Source: Streptomyces sp. NBC_00237 (GTDB lineage Bacteria; Actinomycetota; Actinomycetes; Streptomycetales; Streptomycetaceae). From it: a DNA stretch of 64,000 nt. The stretch is from the NCBI RefSeq assembly GCF_026342435.1, contig NZ_JAPEMT010000001.1, positions 3,094,501 through 3,158,500 on the forward strand. Direction: 5' to 3'. The translations under genes and the position numbers were made by a program. The notes beneath the pieces are model-generated. The model worked only from the letters and a program-made list of their open reading frames with translations, was not told the origin of the DNA and did no database searches. Below are positions 33,346 through 42,967 of this stretch, piece by piece (the first letter of the stretch is position 1; the number at the start of each line of letters is the position of its first letter).

Positions 33346-33677
33346 TCCTGCCGGGCGTTCGTGCCCTGTGGTGATCGCGCCCCGTCCTACCGGATTCCGG
33401 TGGGGTGGGGCGCTTTTCACGTCAACCGGACTGAAGATGGTGTACCCGTTTTCGCCGTGGCGGCAACGGTCGACCGGGAGGGGCGAGCCCCACTGGCACC
33501 ACCCGGCCCAGCGCGGCGACCCGGCGCCTTCACCGTCCGTGCGTACACAGCAACGAGTCGGACACCGCAACGAGTCGGCGAGGCCGAACGGGACGAAGAA
33601 CCCTGACGAGTTCGGCGAACGCCAGGGTGAGCGACCAAGGCCGAGGACCATTCCGACACTGGACGCTCAGGGCGAGT
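33346..33677. other. Intergenic region between convergent genes
   Basis: 332 bp. Besides the terminator it contains a direct repeat GCAACGAGTCGG (33550-33561 and 33567-33578). No coding frame or other element is convincing. Confidence 0.6.
33377..33417 (+). terminator. Intrinsic terminator after the peptide-binding lipoprotein gene
   Basis: A 17-bp stem with three G-T pairs, arms starting GCGCCCC (33377) and ending GGGGCGC (33413), followed by TTTT. It lies 31 bp after the stop. Confidence 0.85.
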
Positions 33678-35755
<2,078 letters not shown>

Positions 35756-35770
35756 GCACTGTGCGCGCCT

Positions 35771-35805
35771 GGGCGCCACCCCCTCCTCGGGAGGGGGTGG
35801 CGCCC
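35771..35805 (+). terminator. Terminator hairpin after guaB1
   Basis: Perfect 15-bp arms GGGCGCCACCCCCTC (35771-35785) and its complement (35791-35805), loop of five bases, 15 bp after the stop. Confidence 0.85.
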
Positions 35806-35849
35806 ATTGCGTTAGCCTGCGGCGGGAGCTCGACCAAGGGGGAGCGGAA

Positions 35850-36506
35850 TTGATCCGGGTGCTGCTGGCCGACGACGAAGTGATGATCAGGGCCGGGGTG
35901 CGGGCCATCCTCTCCTCGGCCGACGACATCGAGATCGTCGCCGAGGCCGAGGACGGGCACGAGGCCGTCGAGCTGGGGCTGAGGCACCGGCCCGACGTCT
36001 GTCTCCTGGACATCCGGATGCCCCGCGTCGACGGGCTCACGGCCGCCTCGGAGCTGGGCCGGTTGCTCCCGGAGACCGCCGTCATGATGCTGACGACGTT
36101 CTCCGAGGACGAGTACATCGCGAGCGCCCTCGGGTCCGGCGCCGCCGGGTTCGTCCTCAAGTCCGGCGATCCGCGCGAACTCGTCTCCGGCGTACGGGCC
36201 GTCGCCGAAGGCGGCGCGTACCTCTCGCCGGCCGTCGCCCGCCGGGTCCTCACCCACCTCGGCGCCGGACAGCTCGGCAAGCGGACCGCCGCCCGCGCCC
36301 GGATCACCGAACTCACCGGCCGGGAAAGGGAGGTGCTCGCCCTCGTCGGGGCCGGGCTCTCCAACGCCGAGATCGCCGGGCGGCTGCACGTCGTCGAAGG
36401 CACGGTGAAGGCGTACGTCAGCCAGATCCTGGCCCGGCTCGACTTCAAGAACCGCGTACAGGCGGCGATCCTCGCGTACGAGGCGGGGCTCGTCCCCGAG
36501 GAGTGA
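35850..36506 (+). CDS. Orphan NarL/FixJ-type response regulator
   Basis: 218 aa from TTG at 35850, preceded by GGGGGAG. Receiver domain with Asp8/Asp9 and phospho-acceptor Asp54 in VCLLDIRMPRVDGL, then a LuxR-type HTH (about 150-210) with LTGREREVLALVGAGLSNAEIAGRLHVVEGTVKAYVSQILARL. No histidine kinase is next to it, so its partner is elsewhere or it is a true orphan. It lies 255 bp upstream of the sigma factor gene on the same strand. Confidence 0.94.
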   Translation: MIRVLLADDEVMIRAGVRAILSSADDIEIVAEAEDGHEAVELGLRHRPDVCLLDIRMPRVDGLTAASELGRLLPETAVMMLTTFSEDEYIASALGSGAAGFVLKSGDPRELVSGVRAVAEGGAYLSPAVARRVLTHLGAGQLGKRTAARARITELTGREREVLALVGAGLSNAEIAGRLHVVEGTVKAYVSQILARLDFKNRVQAAILAYEAGLVPEE

Positions 36507-36695
36507 GTCAGGGAGGAGCACGGCAGGGGGGCGGGGGAGCGGGGTTCCAAGGGCGCGCCCCTATCGGCGACGGCCGCGCGGTGGCACGCTGGGATCGAAG
36601 GCCGGTACGGGCGGTTCGGGTGCCTTGATGCGGGCGGGGGGCGGTAAATCCGCGATGTGAAGGTGGTGTTGAATAAATTAGCGGTGCGTGACCAC

Positions 36696-36720
36696 GAATG
36701 GCGGGCCGCCTTCCGGGTAC
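36696..36720 (+). promoter_or_regulatory. Candidate SigB/SigF-type promoter of the sigma factor gene
   Basis: GAAT (36696-36699), a 15-bp spacer and GGGTAC (36715-36720) fit the GNNT-N14-16-GGGTAY consensus of Streptomyces SigB-like sigma factors. The predicted start leaves a leader of about 35 nt before the GTG at 36762. It suggests autoregulation. Confidence 0.5.
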
Positions 36721-36761
36721 ACGCGCCCTTGCGCTGATAGACCGATGAAGGGGAGTACACC

Positions 36762-37634
36762 GTGTCCATGGCGACCGCAGTCCCGACGGGAACCACGCAG
36801 GGAGTGACCGAGACCGCTCCTGCGGAGCAGGAACTTCCGTATGTGGCACACCCGTCGGAGGTAGCCCCGAGGGACGCCCGCGAGCTGTCGAGGCTCTTCT
36901 TCGCCCGGCTCGCCGTCCTCGAAGAGGGCACGCACGAATACCAGTACGCCCGCAACACCCTGATCGAGCTCAACCTGGCACTGGTCAAGTACGCGGCCAC
37001 CCGCTTCAGGAACCGCTCCGACCAGATGGAGGACATCGTCCAGGTCGGCACCATCGGCCTGATCAAGGCGATCGACCGGTTCGAGCTGACCCGCGAGGTC
37101 GAGTTCGCCACCTTCGCCATGCCGTGCATCGTCGGTGAGATCAAGCGGTTCTTCCGGGACACCAGCTGGTCGGTGCACGTGCCGCGCCGCCTCCAGGAGC
37201 TGCGGATAGACCTCGCGAAGGCGTCCGACGTGCTGTTCCAGCAGCTGGACCGGGCCCCGACGACGTCCGAGCTCGCCTCCTACCTCGACATGGAGGAGGA
37301 CGAGATCGTCGAGGGTCTCGTCGCCTCCAACGGGTACACCGCCGGCTCCATCGACATCCCGCTCGACGACGGCGCCGACTCCGGTGCGCAGACCCTCGCC
37401 GACCGGCTCGGCGACACCGACGCCGACCTGGAGATCGTCGAGAACGTCCAGGCGCTCAAGCCCCTCATCGACGAACTGGACGAGCGCGACAAGCGCATCC
37501 TGAGCATGAGGTACGGCGCGGAGATGACGCAGTCGCAGATCGGTGCCGAACTGGGCGTGTCCCAGATGCAGGTGTCCCGGCTGCTGACGCGCATCACCAA
37601 GCGGCTGCGGGAAGGGCTGCTCACCCAGGAGTGA
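36762..37634 (+). CDS. RNA polymerase sigma factor, SigB/SigF/SigG subfamily
   Basis: 290 aa, GTG start. Regions are clear: 2.2-2.4 with DIVQVGTIGLIKAIDRFELTREVEFATFAMPCIVGEIKRFFRDTSWSVHVPRR, region 3, and region 4 with LSMRYGAEMTQSQIGAELGVSQMQVSRLLTRI. An N-terminal tail of about 35 residues is extra. This subfamily is controlled by partner-switching anti-sigma kinases; the converging operon 37740-42749 encodes a full set of such regulators, which makes it the probable effector of that pathway. A candidate GGGTAC promoter suggests that it drives its own gene. Confidence 0.95.
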   Translation: MSMATAVPTGTTQGVTETAPAEQELPYVAHPSEVAPRDARELSRLFFARLAVLEEGTHEYQYARNTLIELNLALVKYAATRFRNRSDQMEDIVQVGTIGLIKAIDRFELTREVEFATFAMPCIVGEIKRFFRDTSWSVHVPRRLQELRIDLAKASDVLFQQLDRAPTTSELASYLDMEEDEIVEGLVASNGYTAGSIDIPLDDGADSGAQTLADRLGDTDADLEIVENVQALKPLIDELDERDKRILSMRYGAEMTQSQIGAELGVSQMQVSRLLTRITKRLREGLLTQE

Positions 37635-37739
37635 GTGGCCGATAGGGAGAACGTCGCGAGGGCCCGGATTCCTCCCCCGAGGGGCCGGGCCCTTACCCCT
37701 GTCCGTACGCCTCCGTGTCCCTGCGTGGCCCCGTCGCCC

Positions 37740-38171
37740 TCAGCACGCCCCGTCCGCCGGGCGCGGCCACGTAGCCCGTACCCGCTTGCCGTCCGGCAGC
37801 GGTCGTACCTCCACATGGCCCGCCAGCCGCTGCACCATGTGCCAGCCGAAGCCGCCTCCGCCCGAGAAGTCCGGTTCCCTGGGCACCGGCGGGTCGCAGC
37901 TGGAGTCGTCCATCTCGACGACCAACTGCTCCTGCCCGGCGCGCAGCCGCAGCCGCCACCACCCGGACGTGTGCCGTACGGCATTGGTGACCAGCTCGCT
38001 CACCACCAGCAGCACCGCGTCCAGATCGGCCCAGGGGCAGTGCTGGGCGAGATACGCGGCCGCTGCCTCTCGGGCGGTGGCGCTGTCCCCCTGCGCTCCT
38101 TGCGGCGAGTCCAGGACAACCACGGGCGGCTCCTCAGTCATCAACCGCTCGCTTACCCCGACTTCACGCAC
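37740..38171 (-). CDS. RsbW/SpoIIAB-like ATP-binding regulatory protein
   Basis: 143 aa from GTG at 38171 with GGAGGGG upstream. A HATPase_c domain of the anti-sigma type: N box LLVVSELVTNAVRHT, then VEMDDSSCDPPVP and GGFGWHMVQRLAG. It may bind the sigma factor at 36762 and phosphorylate the STAS protein encoded just upstream. The Streptomyces HATPase family is large, so the sigma target is inferred from position. It is the last gene of the leftward stressosome operon and converges on the sigma gene. Confidence 0.85.
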   Translation of the reverse strand: MREVGVSERLMTEEPPVVVLDSPQGAQGDSATAREAAAAYLAQHCPWADLDAVLLVVSELVTNAVRHTSGWWRLRLRAGQEQLVVEMDDSSCDPPVPREPDFSGGGGFGWHMVQRLAGHVEVRPLPDGKRVRATWPRPADGAC

Positions 38172-38190
38172 TCATTTCCCCTCCGCTCGC

Positions 38191-38583
38191 TCAGTTGTGC
38201 GCGCTCTCGGCGAACGCCTCTATGGGGTCGGAGTAGGCCCGGAAGACCTCGTCCAGGCCGGTGATCCGGAATATCTTCGCCACCATCGGCGTGATCCCGG
38301 TGACCACGATCTCCGCCTCGGCGGCCTGCGCCACCTTCCGGGCGATGACCAGCATCGTCACCCCGCTGGAGTCGAAGAACGTCACCCCGGACAGGTCCAT
38401 CACCAGCAGGGCCCCGGGGGTCAGGTCGAGCCGGTTGAGCGCGGAGCGCAGCCGGGGCGAGTTGTCGAAGTCCAGGTCGCCGACGACGGCCAGCACCGTG
38501 CCGGGGGCGCTGCCCGGGACCGGCACGGTCGTGACGGAGAAGGTCAGTTCACGGGCGGGAGAGGGGTCACGGTCACGATGCAT
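38191..38583 (-). CDS. STAS-domain anti-anti-sigma factor (RsbV/BldG-like)
   Basis: 130 aa. The STAS domain shows VLAVVGDLDFDNSPRLRSAL and the phosphorylation site FFDSSGV (Ser72/Ser73). Unphosphorylated, such proteins titrate the anti-sigma kinase and free the sigma factor; the phosphatase gene immediately upstream overlaps it by 11 bp and should supply the dephosphorylation. Confidence 0.92.
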   Translation of the reverse strand: MHRDRDPSPARELTFSVTTVPVPGSAPGTVLAVVGDLDFDNSPRLRSALNRLDLTPGALLVMDLSGVTFFDSSGVTMLVIARKVAQAAEAEIVVTGITPMVAKIFRITGLDEVFRAYSDPIEAFAESAHN

Positions 38584-39820
38584 GCGCGTCCTCGTGTGTT
38601 CTGCGTACGGTCAGGGCCACGGTGTCGTCGGGGTGCAGGATCACGGTGTGCATGTCGGCGGCGATCGCGCCGGGGATCTTCTCTATCGGCAGATGACGGT
38701 GGGCGCGCGCCACCTCCAGGAGGCGCTGCTCGCCCTCGCGGGGGTCCCGGCGGCTCTCGGTCAGACCGTCGGTATACAGGACCAGGAGGTCGCCGGGGGC
38801 CAGTTTGTCGTGCAGGAGGTGCTCGCTGCCCGGCAGCGGGTAGCCGATGCCCCGTCCGCGCACCTCCAGGAACGTGGCGGTGCCGTCCTCGCGTACCACC
38901 AGGGCGGGCGGATGGCTGCCGTTGGCGAGCGACAGCCGTCCGTCCGCCGGGTCGATCCTGGCCAGCAGTACGGTCGCCATCAGCTCGCGGTCGAAGGGCA
39001 GCAGGATCTCGTCCGTGCGCGCCACGATCGACTCCGGCGGGTGCCCCTCCAGCGCCAGGGTGCGCACGGCATGGGTGACGTCGAGGGCGCTGCGCGTGCT
39101 GGTCACGCCGTGGCCGAGCGCGTCGACCAGCGTGATGTGCACCCGCCCGTCGGGCAGCACGAACCAGTCGTAGAGGTCGCCGCCGGTCGGCGCGTCCGTG
39201 CCCGCGGGCTCGTAGTGCACCGCCATCTCCACACCCGGTACGCGTACGGGCGAGGGCCGCAGCGCGTCCTCCAGCTCGCGCAGCATCTGCCCGTGGGCGC
39301 GCCGCAACTGCTCGTCCCGCTCCTCCAGTTGTACGTACAGGGCGAGCACCCCGCTGTTGGTCTCGGCGAGTTCGTGCTTGAGGCGCTTGTGGTCCTCGGC
39401 GAGCGCGTCGGCACGGGCGACGGCGGCTTTCAGCTCCTCCTCCAGGAGCTCCGTCACCGGAGGTGCGCCGTGGGCCGCCGGGGACGGCTGGGGCTGCGGG
39501 AGCCGCCACACCGCCGCCGCTCCCGGCATCCGTTCGGCGGGCAGCGGCAGGGCTTTGAGCTCCTTGGGCGACGGAGGCCGAGGGGCCAGCGGGGTGCGCA
39601 GCCGTACGGCGAGGACCGGCTCGCCGTCCTTCGGGTCGGTCTCCGCGCTGGCGTGCAGCGTGACGGAGCGGCCCGCGCCCAGCTCCCCGGCGGCCACCTG
39701 GGTCACCGCCAGCGCGAGCCGGGCCCGCTGCTCCACCGGCAGGTTCAGCCGGTGGGCGAGACGGCGGAGCGCGGTGCGCAGGCCGGGCAGGGAGTGGTGG
39801 GTGGTGCTGTGGGGAATCAT
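38573..39820 (-). CDS. RsbU-like PP2C/SpoIIE serine phosphatase
   Basis: 415 aa. An N-terminal segment (about 10-60) resembles a degenerate HATPase half, followed by a coiled coil (about 125-190, LLEEELKAAVARADALAEDHKRL region) and a SpoIIE-type PP2C domain (about 195-405) with metal ligands in GGDLYDWF, VDALGHG and LYTDGLTE. The expected substrate is the STAS protein encoded next; the activator would be RsbT upstream. Starts within the stop of the fused ATPase-phosphatase gene (ATGA). Confidence 0.9.
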   Translation of the reverse strand: MIPHSTTHHSLPGLRTALRRLAHRLNLPVEQRARLALAVTQVAAGELGAGRSVTLHASAETDPKDGEPVLAVRLRTPLAPRPPSPKELKALPLPAERMPGAAAVWRLPQPQPSPAAHGAPPVTELLEEELKAAVARADALAEDHKRLKHELAETNSGVLALYVQLEERDEQLRRAHGQMLRELEDALRPSPVRVPGVEMAVHYEPAGTDAPTGGDLYDWFVLPDGRVHITLVDALGHGVTSTRSALDVTHAVRTLALEGHPPESIVARTDEILLPFDRELMATVLLARIDPADGRLSLANGSHPPALVVREDGTATFLEVRGRGIGYPLPGSEHLLHDKLAPGDLLVLYTDGLTESRRDPREGEQRLLEVARAHRHLPIEKIPGAIAADMHTVILHPDDTVALTVRRTHEDAHAS

Positions 39821-40995
39821 GCGTCTCTCTTCGGGGCGGCCGCAGGACCGCCACGCTGCGGGGTCGGGGCGCCGGTCGCGAGCACGGTGGCGTCGTCGCG
39901 GCTGCGCCGGAAGTCGTGCGCGAGCGATGCCACCAGGAGCGGCGGCGGCAGCCGCAGCAGGAACGGGGGCGGATCGTGCGTCCAGCGCGGGTCGATGCCG
40001 TCACTGTGCAGGACGAGCGTCGAGCCGGGCGCCACGGGAATCCGCTGCACACGGGGCTGCGGCAGGTTCCAGCCGACCACACCCGGCTGGCCCGAGACGC
40101 GCGAGCGCACCCCGTCGAAGCCGACCGCCTGGGCGCGCACATTGCCCACCGAGCAGTACTCCGCCTCCTCGCCGGGCCCGAGCCTCGCCAGCCCCACCGC
40201 GGCACCCCGGGTGTGGCGCAGCGCCCGGTGCAGTACGGCGAGGAGGGCGGGCAGCGGCAGGTCAGGGTCGCGGCGGAAAGCGCGCAGGGCCGCGTCGGTG
40301 GCCTCGGCGGCGGGCTCGCCGTGCCCCAGGCCGTCCACGACGACGACGGTGCGCCGCCCGGGGTCTGAGCCGGACTCGGTGCCGGACCCGGACCCGGAGC
40401 CGGACCAGGCCCCGGAGTCCGAGTCGGCGACCGCCCAGCCGTCGCCGCAGCTGCGTTCGCTCTCCAGCGGCAGGCAGAGCGCCGCGAGGTCCGGGCCCGG
40501 CGGCGGCGGAGCCCCGGGCACCGCGACACGGGCGCAGATCAGGGTGCCCGCGCCCGGCCTCGTACGCAGGGTGAACTCGGAGGCGATGCGGCGGACCGCG
40601 CCGAGGCCCGAGCCCAGGGTGTCGGTGGTGGTCCAGCCGTCGGTGAGGGCGGCCTCCAGGTCGGGGATGCCGGGGCCCCGGTCGGTGGCGAGGATCTCCA
40701 CGCCCGGGCGCAGCGGCAGCGGCTGCACGAACACCGAGCCGTCCTGCGCGTGCTTGGCGATGTTGCTGGCCAGCTCGCTGGCGAGGACCGCCGCCCGGTC
40801 CGGCAGCGCACCCGGCAGACCGCTGTCGAGGGCGATCCGGCGGGCGGTGGCGGCGGCCAGGTGGACCGCGCTGTAGTGGTCGATCCGGATGCGTACGGAG
40901 ACGGGGGAGGGGCCCCGGGAGCTCAGCTCCGGAACCTTCGGGGTCGCCGGGGCCCCCGGGGCCGCGCTGCCCCGTGCCTGCCCCTCGTCCCGCAT
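39817..40995 (-). CDS. Fused RsbT-like ATPase and RsbX-like phosphatase
   Basis: 392 aa. The N-terminal half (about 35-160) is an RsbT-like HATPase with N box LASELASNIAKHAQ and RGPGIPDLEAALTDG, nearly the same motif as in the RsbT encoded upstream. A Ser/Gly/Asp linker (about 193-213) leads to a PP2C domain of RsbX type (about 160-380) with CGDGWA, VVDGLGHG and LHSDGIDPRW. RsbX resets the stressosome by dephosphorylating RsbR/RsbS. Fusion to a second RsbT-like domain may target the phosphatase to the stressosome. Overlaps rsbT by one base and rsbU-like by four. Confidence 0.88.
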   Translation of the reverse strand: MRDEGQARGSAAPGAPATPKVPELSSRGPSPVSVRIRIDHYSAVHLAAATARRIALDSGLPGALPDRAAVLASELASNIAKHAQDGSVFVQPLPLRPGVEILATDRGPGIPDLEAALTDGWTTTDTLGSGLGAVRRIASEFTLRTRPGAGTLICARVAVPGAPPPPGPDLAALCLPLESERSCGDGWAVADSDSGAWSGSGSGSGTESGSDPGRRTVVVVDGLGHGEPAAEATDAALRAFRRDPDLPLPALLAVLHRALRHTRGAAVGLARLGPGEEAEYCSVGNVRAQAVGFDGVRSRVSGQPGVVGWNLPQPRVQRIPVAPGSTLVLHSDGIDPRWTHDPPPFLLRLPPPLLVASLAHDFRRSRDDATVLATGAPTPQRGGPAAAPKRDA

Positions 40996-41471
40996 CAGCG
41001 CCCGTTCCAGCGGGTCGCGACGACCGTGGTGCCCTCGCCCGGGTGGCTGTGCACCGAGAACTCGTGCATCAGGCGGCGGGCCCCGCCCAGGCCGTGGCCC
41101 AGGCCCGCCCCGGTGGTGTAGCCGTCGGTCAGTGCCGCCTCCAGGTCGGGGATGCCGGGACCCTGGTCGCGTACGGTCAGGCGCAACCCGCTCCGGCCGC
41201 CCTGCCGGACCCGTTCCACGACGAGGCTGCCGCCGCCGCCGTGGATGTAGGCGTTGCGGGCCAGTTCGCTGGCGGCGGTGACGATCCGGGTCTGGTCGAC
41301 CAGGCCGAAGCCCGCCGCGACGGTGGCCGCCCGTACCGCATGACGGGCCGTCAGGAGGTCTTCCTCGGTGACGACGGGGTAGGTCGCTGGGGCGTCGGGG
41401 TCGTCGGCCGTCCGGGAGTCCCCGAGGGCGAACCGCGTTCCGCCGGCGAGCTGTTCATCGTAGAGAGTCAC
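40995..41471 (-). CDS. rsbT: Stressosome switch kinase RsbT
   Basis: 158 aa from GTG at 41471, inside the end of rsbS (17-bp overlap). HATPase_c fold with N box ASELARNAYIHGGGG, RDQGPGIPDLEAALTDGYTT and GLGHGLGGARRLMHEF. In the Bacillus model RsbT phosphorylates RsbR and RsbS, then leaves the stressosome to activate RsbU. Confidence 0.93.
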   Translation of the reverse strand: MTLYDEQLAGGTRFALGDSRTADDPDAPATYPVVTEEDLLTARHAVRAATVAAGFGLVDQTRIVTAASELARNAYIHGGGGSLVVERVRQGGRSGLRLTVRDQGPGIPDLEAALTDGYTTGAGLGHGLGGARRLMHEFSVHSHPGEGTTVVATRWNGR

Positions 41472-41868
41472 GAGGGGCCTCCCCGGAGGGCTGGGGCATG
41501 CGCTGCCAGCCCAGCGCGACGAGGCCCTGTTCCGCGTTGAGGGCCGTCTCCACACCGGTCAGCTGGAGTCCGAGCTCGACCAGGGTGATCGCCACGGCGG
41601 GCCGCATGCCCGCCACGATCACCCGGGCCCCCAACAGCCTTGCCATGGTGGTGAGTTCCATCAGGGTGCGCGCCACGAAGGAGTCGACCAGCTCCAGCCG
41701 GGAGATGTCGATCAGGACGCCGCGCGCCGCGTCGCTCACGATCCGCTCGGTCAGCTCGTCGGTGAAGGCCACCGCCGACTTGTCGTCCAGTTCGTTCAGC
41801 AGCCCGGTCACCAGGACGTCGCCGAGCCGCAGGATCGGCACCCCGCCGGGCCGGGGGAGGGGCGTCAT
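41455..41868 (-). CDS. rsbS: Stressosome scaffold antagonist RsbS
   Basis: 137 aa from ATG at 41868, one base overlap with the rsbR stop. A single STAS domain; LEIDISRLELVDSF-type core with Ser63 at the place of the RsbS serine phosphorylated by RsbT (visible: LIDISRLELVDSFVARTL). It holds RsbT in the resting stressosome. Confidence 0.93.
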   Translation of the reverse strand: MTPLPRPGGVPILRLGDVLVTGLLNELDDKSAVAFTDELTERIVSDAARGVLIDISRLELVDSFVARTLMELTTMARLLGARVIVAGMRPAVAITLVELGLQLTGVETALNAEQGLVALGWQRMPQPSGEAPRDSLR

Positions 41869-42749
41869 CACGGACCCGCCGGTGCGTACGACGAGGAGAT
41901 CGACGGCTGGTCGGTGAGGCGGACCGCGGTGGCCAGCGCGTCGGCCAGCGTCGCGCGGGTCAGGATGGTCGACAAGTCGATGCCGAGCTGGGCGATGGTC
42001 TGCGCGATCGGCGGCCGGATGCCGGAGATGACGCAGTCCGCGCCCATCAGCCGTACCGCGTTCACCGTGTGCATCAGGTGCTGGGCGACGGCGGTGTCCA
42101 CGGCCGGGACGCCCGTGATGTCGATGATGGCGACCTTCGCCTCGTGGTCCTGGATCGCCTGGAGGAGGTTCTCCATCACCACCTGGGTGCGGGCCGTGTC
42201 CAGGGTGCCGATCAGGGGCACCGCGAGGACGTGGTGCCACAGCCGTACGACCGGCGTGGACAGTTCCATCAGCTGGTTCGACTGGCGCTGGATGATCTCC
42301 TCGCGGCCCTCCACGTACGTCTCGAAGGACAGCGCCCCCGCCGCGTCGAGCAGCCGGTTGACCAGCACCGCCGCGGCGAACAGCTCGCTCGCGTCACGGG
42401 TGGTGTGCTGCACCGCCTCCAGGAGCGCCTCCTTGAGGGAGAGCACCGCGAGCGACGTCGCCGTCGGCGTCGCACCCGCGCGGGCCCGGCGCAGCGACAG
42501 CTCTATCACCGTCCTGCGCAGATCGTGCTGGGACGTCACGAGCCGTTCCACCGGGACGTCGCCTGCGAGCCCCGCGCCGAGGGCGGAGATCAGCAGCTCC
42601 GCCTCCTCGCGCAGTTGGTGCTCGCCCAGGTCGGCGCCCAGGGCCGACTGCTCCCGTTGGAGCCGGACCCAGCGATCCGCGATTTCCTGCTCACGTGTCC
42701 GCAGGGCGTCCAGAAGACGGTCCCGCACGGTGGTCTCGCTGGTACTCAA
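41868..42749 (-). CDS. rsbR: Stressosome sensor RsbR (RsbRD-type N-terminus)
   Basis: 293 aa from TTG at 42749, with AGAGGTGAGG upstream. The N-terminal helical domain (about 8-140) resembles the RsbRD-type sensor; the C-terminal STAS domain (about 160-275) carries VAIIDITGVPAVDTAVAQHLM with Thr212 at the position of the first phosphorylated threonine of Bacillus RsbR. The ligand or stress sensed is unknown. First gene of the seven-gene leftward operon. Confidence 0.92.
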   Translation of the reverse strand: MSTSETTVRDRLLDALRTREQEIADRWVRLQREQSALGADLGEHQLREEAELLISALGAGLAGDVPVERLVTSQHDLRRTVIELSLRRARAGATPTATSLAVLSLKEALLEAVQHTTRDASELFAAAVLVNRLLDAAGALSFETYVEGREEIIQRQSNQLMELSTPVVRLWHHVLAVPLIGTLDTARTQVVMENLLQAIQDHEAKVAIIDITGVPAVDTAVAQHLMHTVNAVRLMGADCVISGIRPPIAQTIAQLGIDLSTILTRATLADALATAVRLTDQPSISSSYAPAGP

Positions 42750-42911
42750 CCCTCACCTCTCGCCATTGGCATCGCTTGCCGGGCGGCAGTCTGCCGGGGC
42801 CGCCGGTCGCCCGGACTTCCGGGCCTCCGGGGCTTCCGGCCGGACGATCCTCGTCGCCTCCGCTCGTCGTCTCCGCCGAACGGCCCGGACCACGCAGCCC
42901 ACGGGCCCCGG

Positions 42912-42936
42912 TTACCCCGCCCGTCGCAAACCATGC
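42912..42936 (-). promoter_or_regulatory. Weak candidate SigB-type promoter of the stressosome operon
   Basis: Read leftward: GCAT (42936-42933), 15-bp spacer, GGGTAA (42917-42912). It fits GNNT-N15-GGGTA but has A at the last consensus position and leaves a leader of about 155 nt before rsbR. Confidence 0.25.
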
Positions 42937-42967
42937 GCCGGACTCCCGAGCGCCCTCGGGGCGGGAG

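Noticed and set aside
42750..42967. Small gene between rsbR and the SGNH hydrolase
   Set aside because: Short frames here have no ribosome site or consistent codon bias; the region is better seen as a promoter region.
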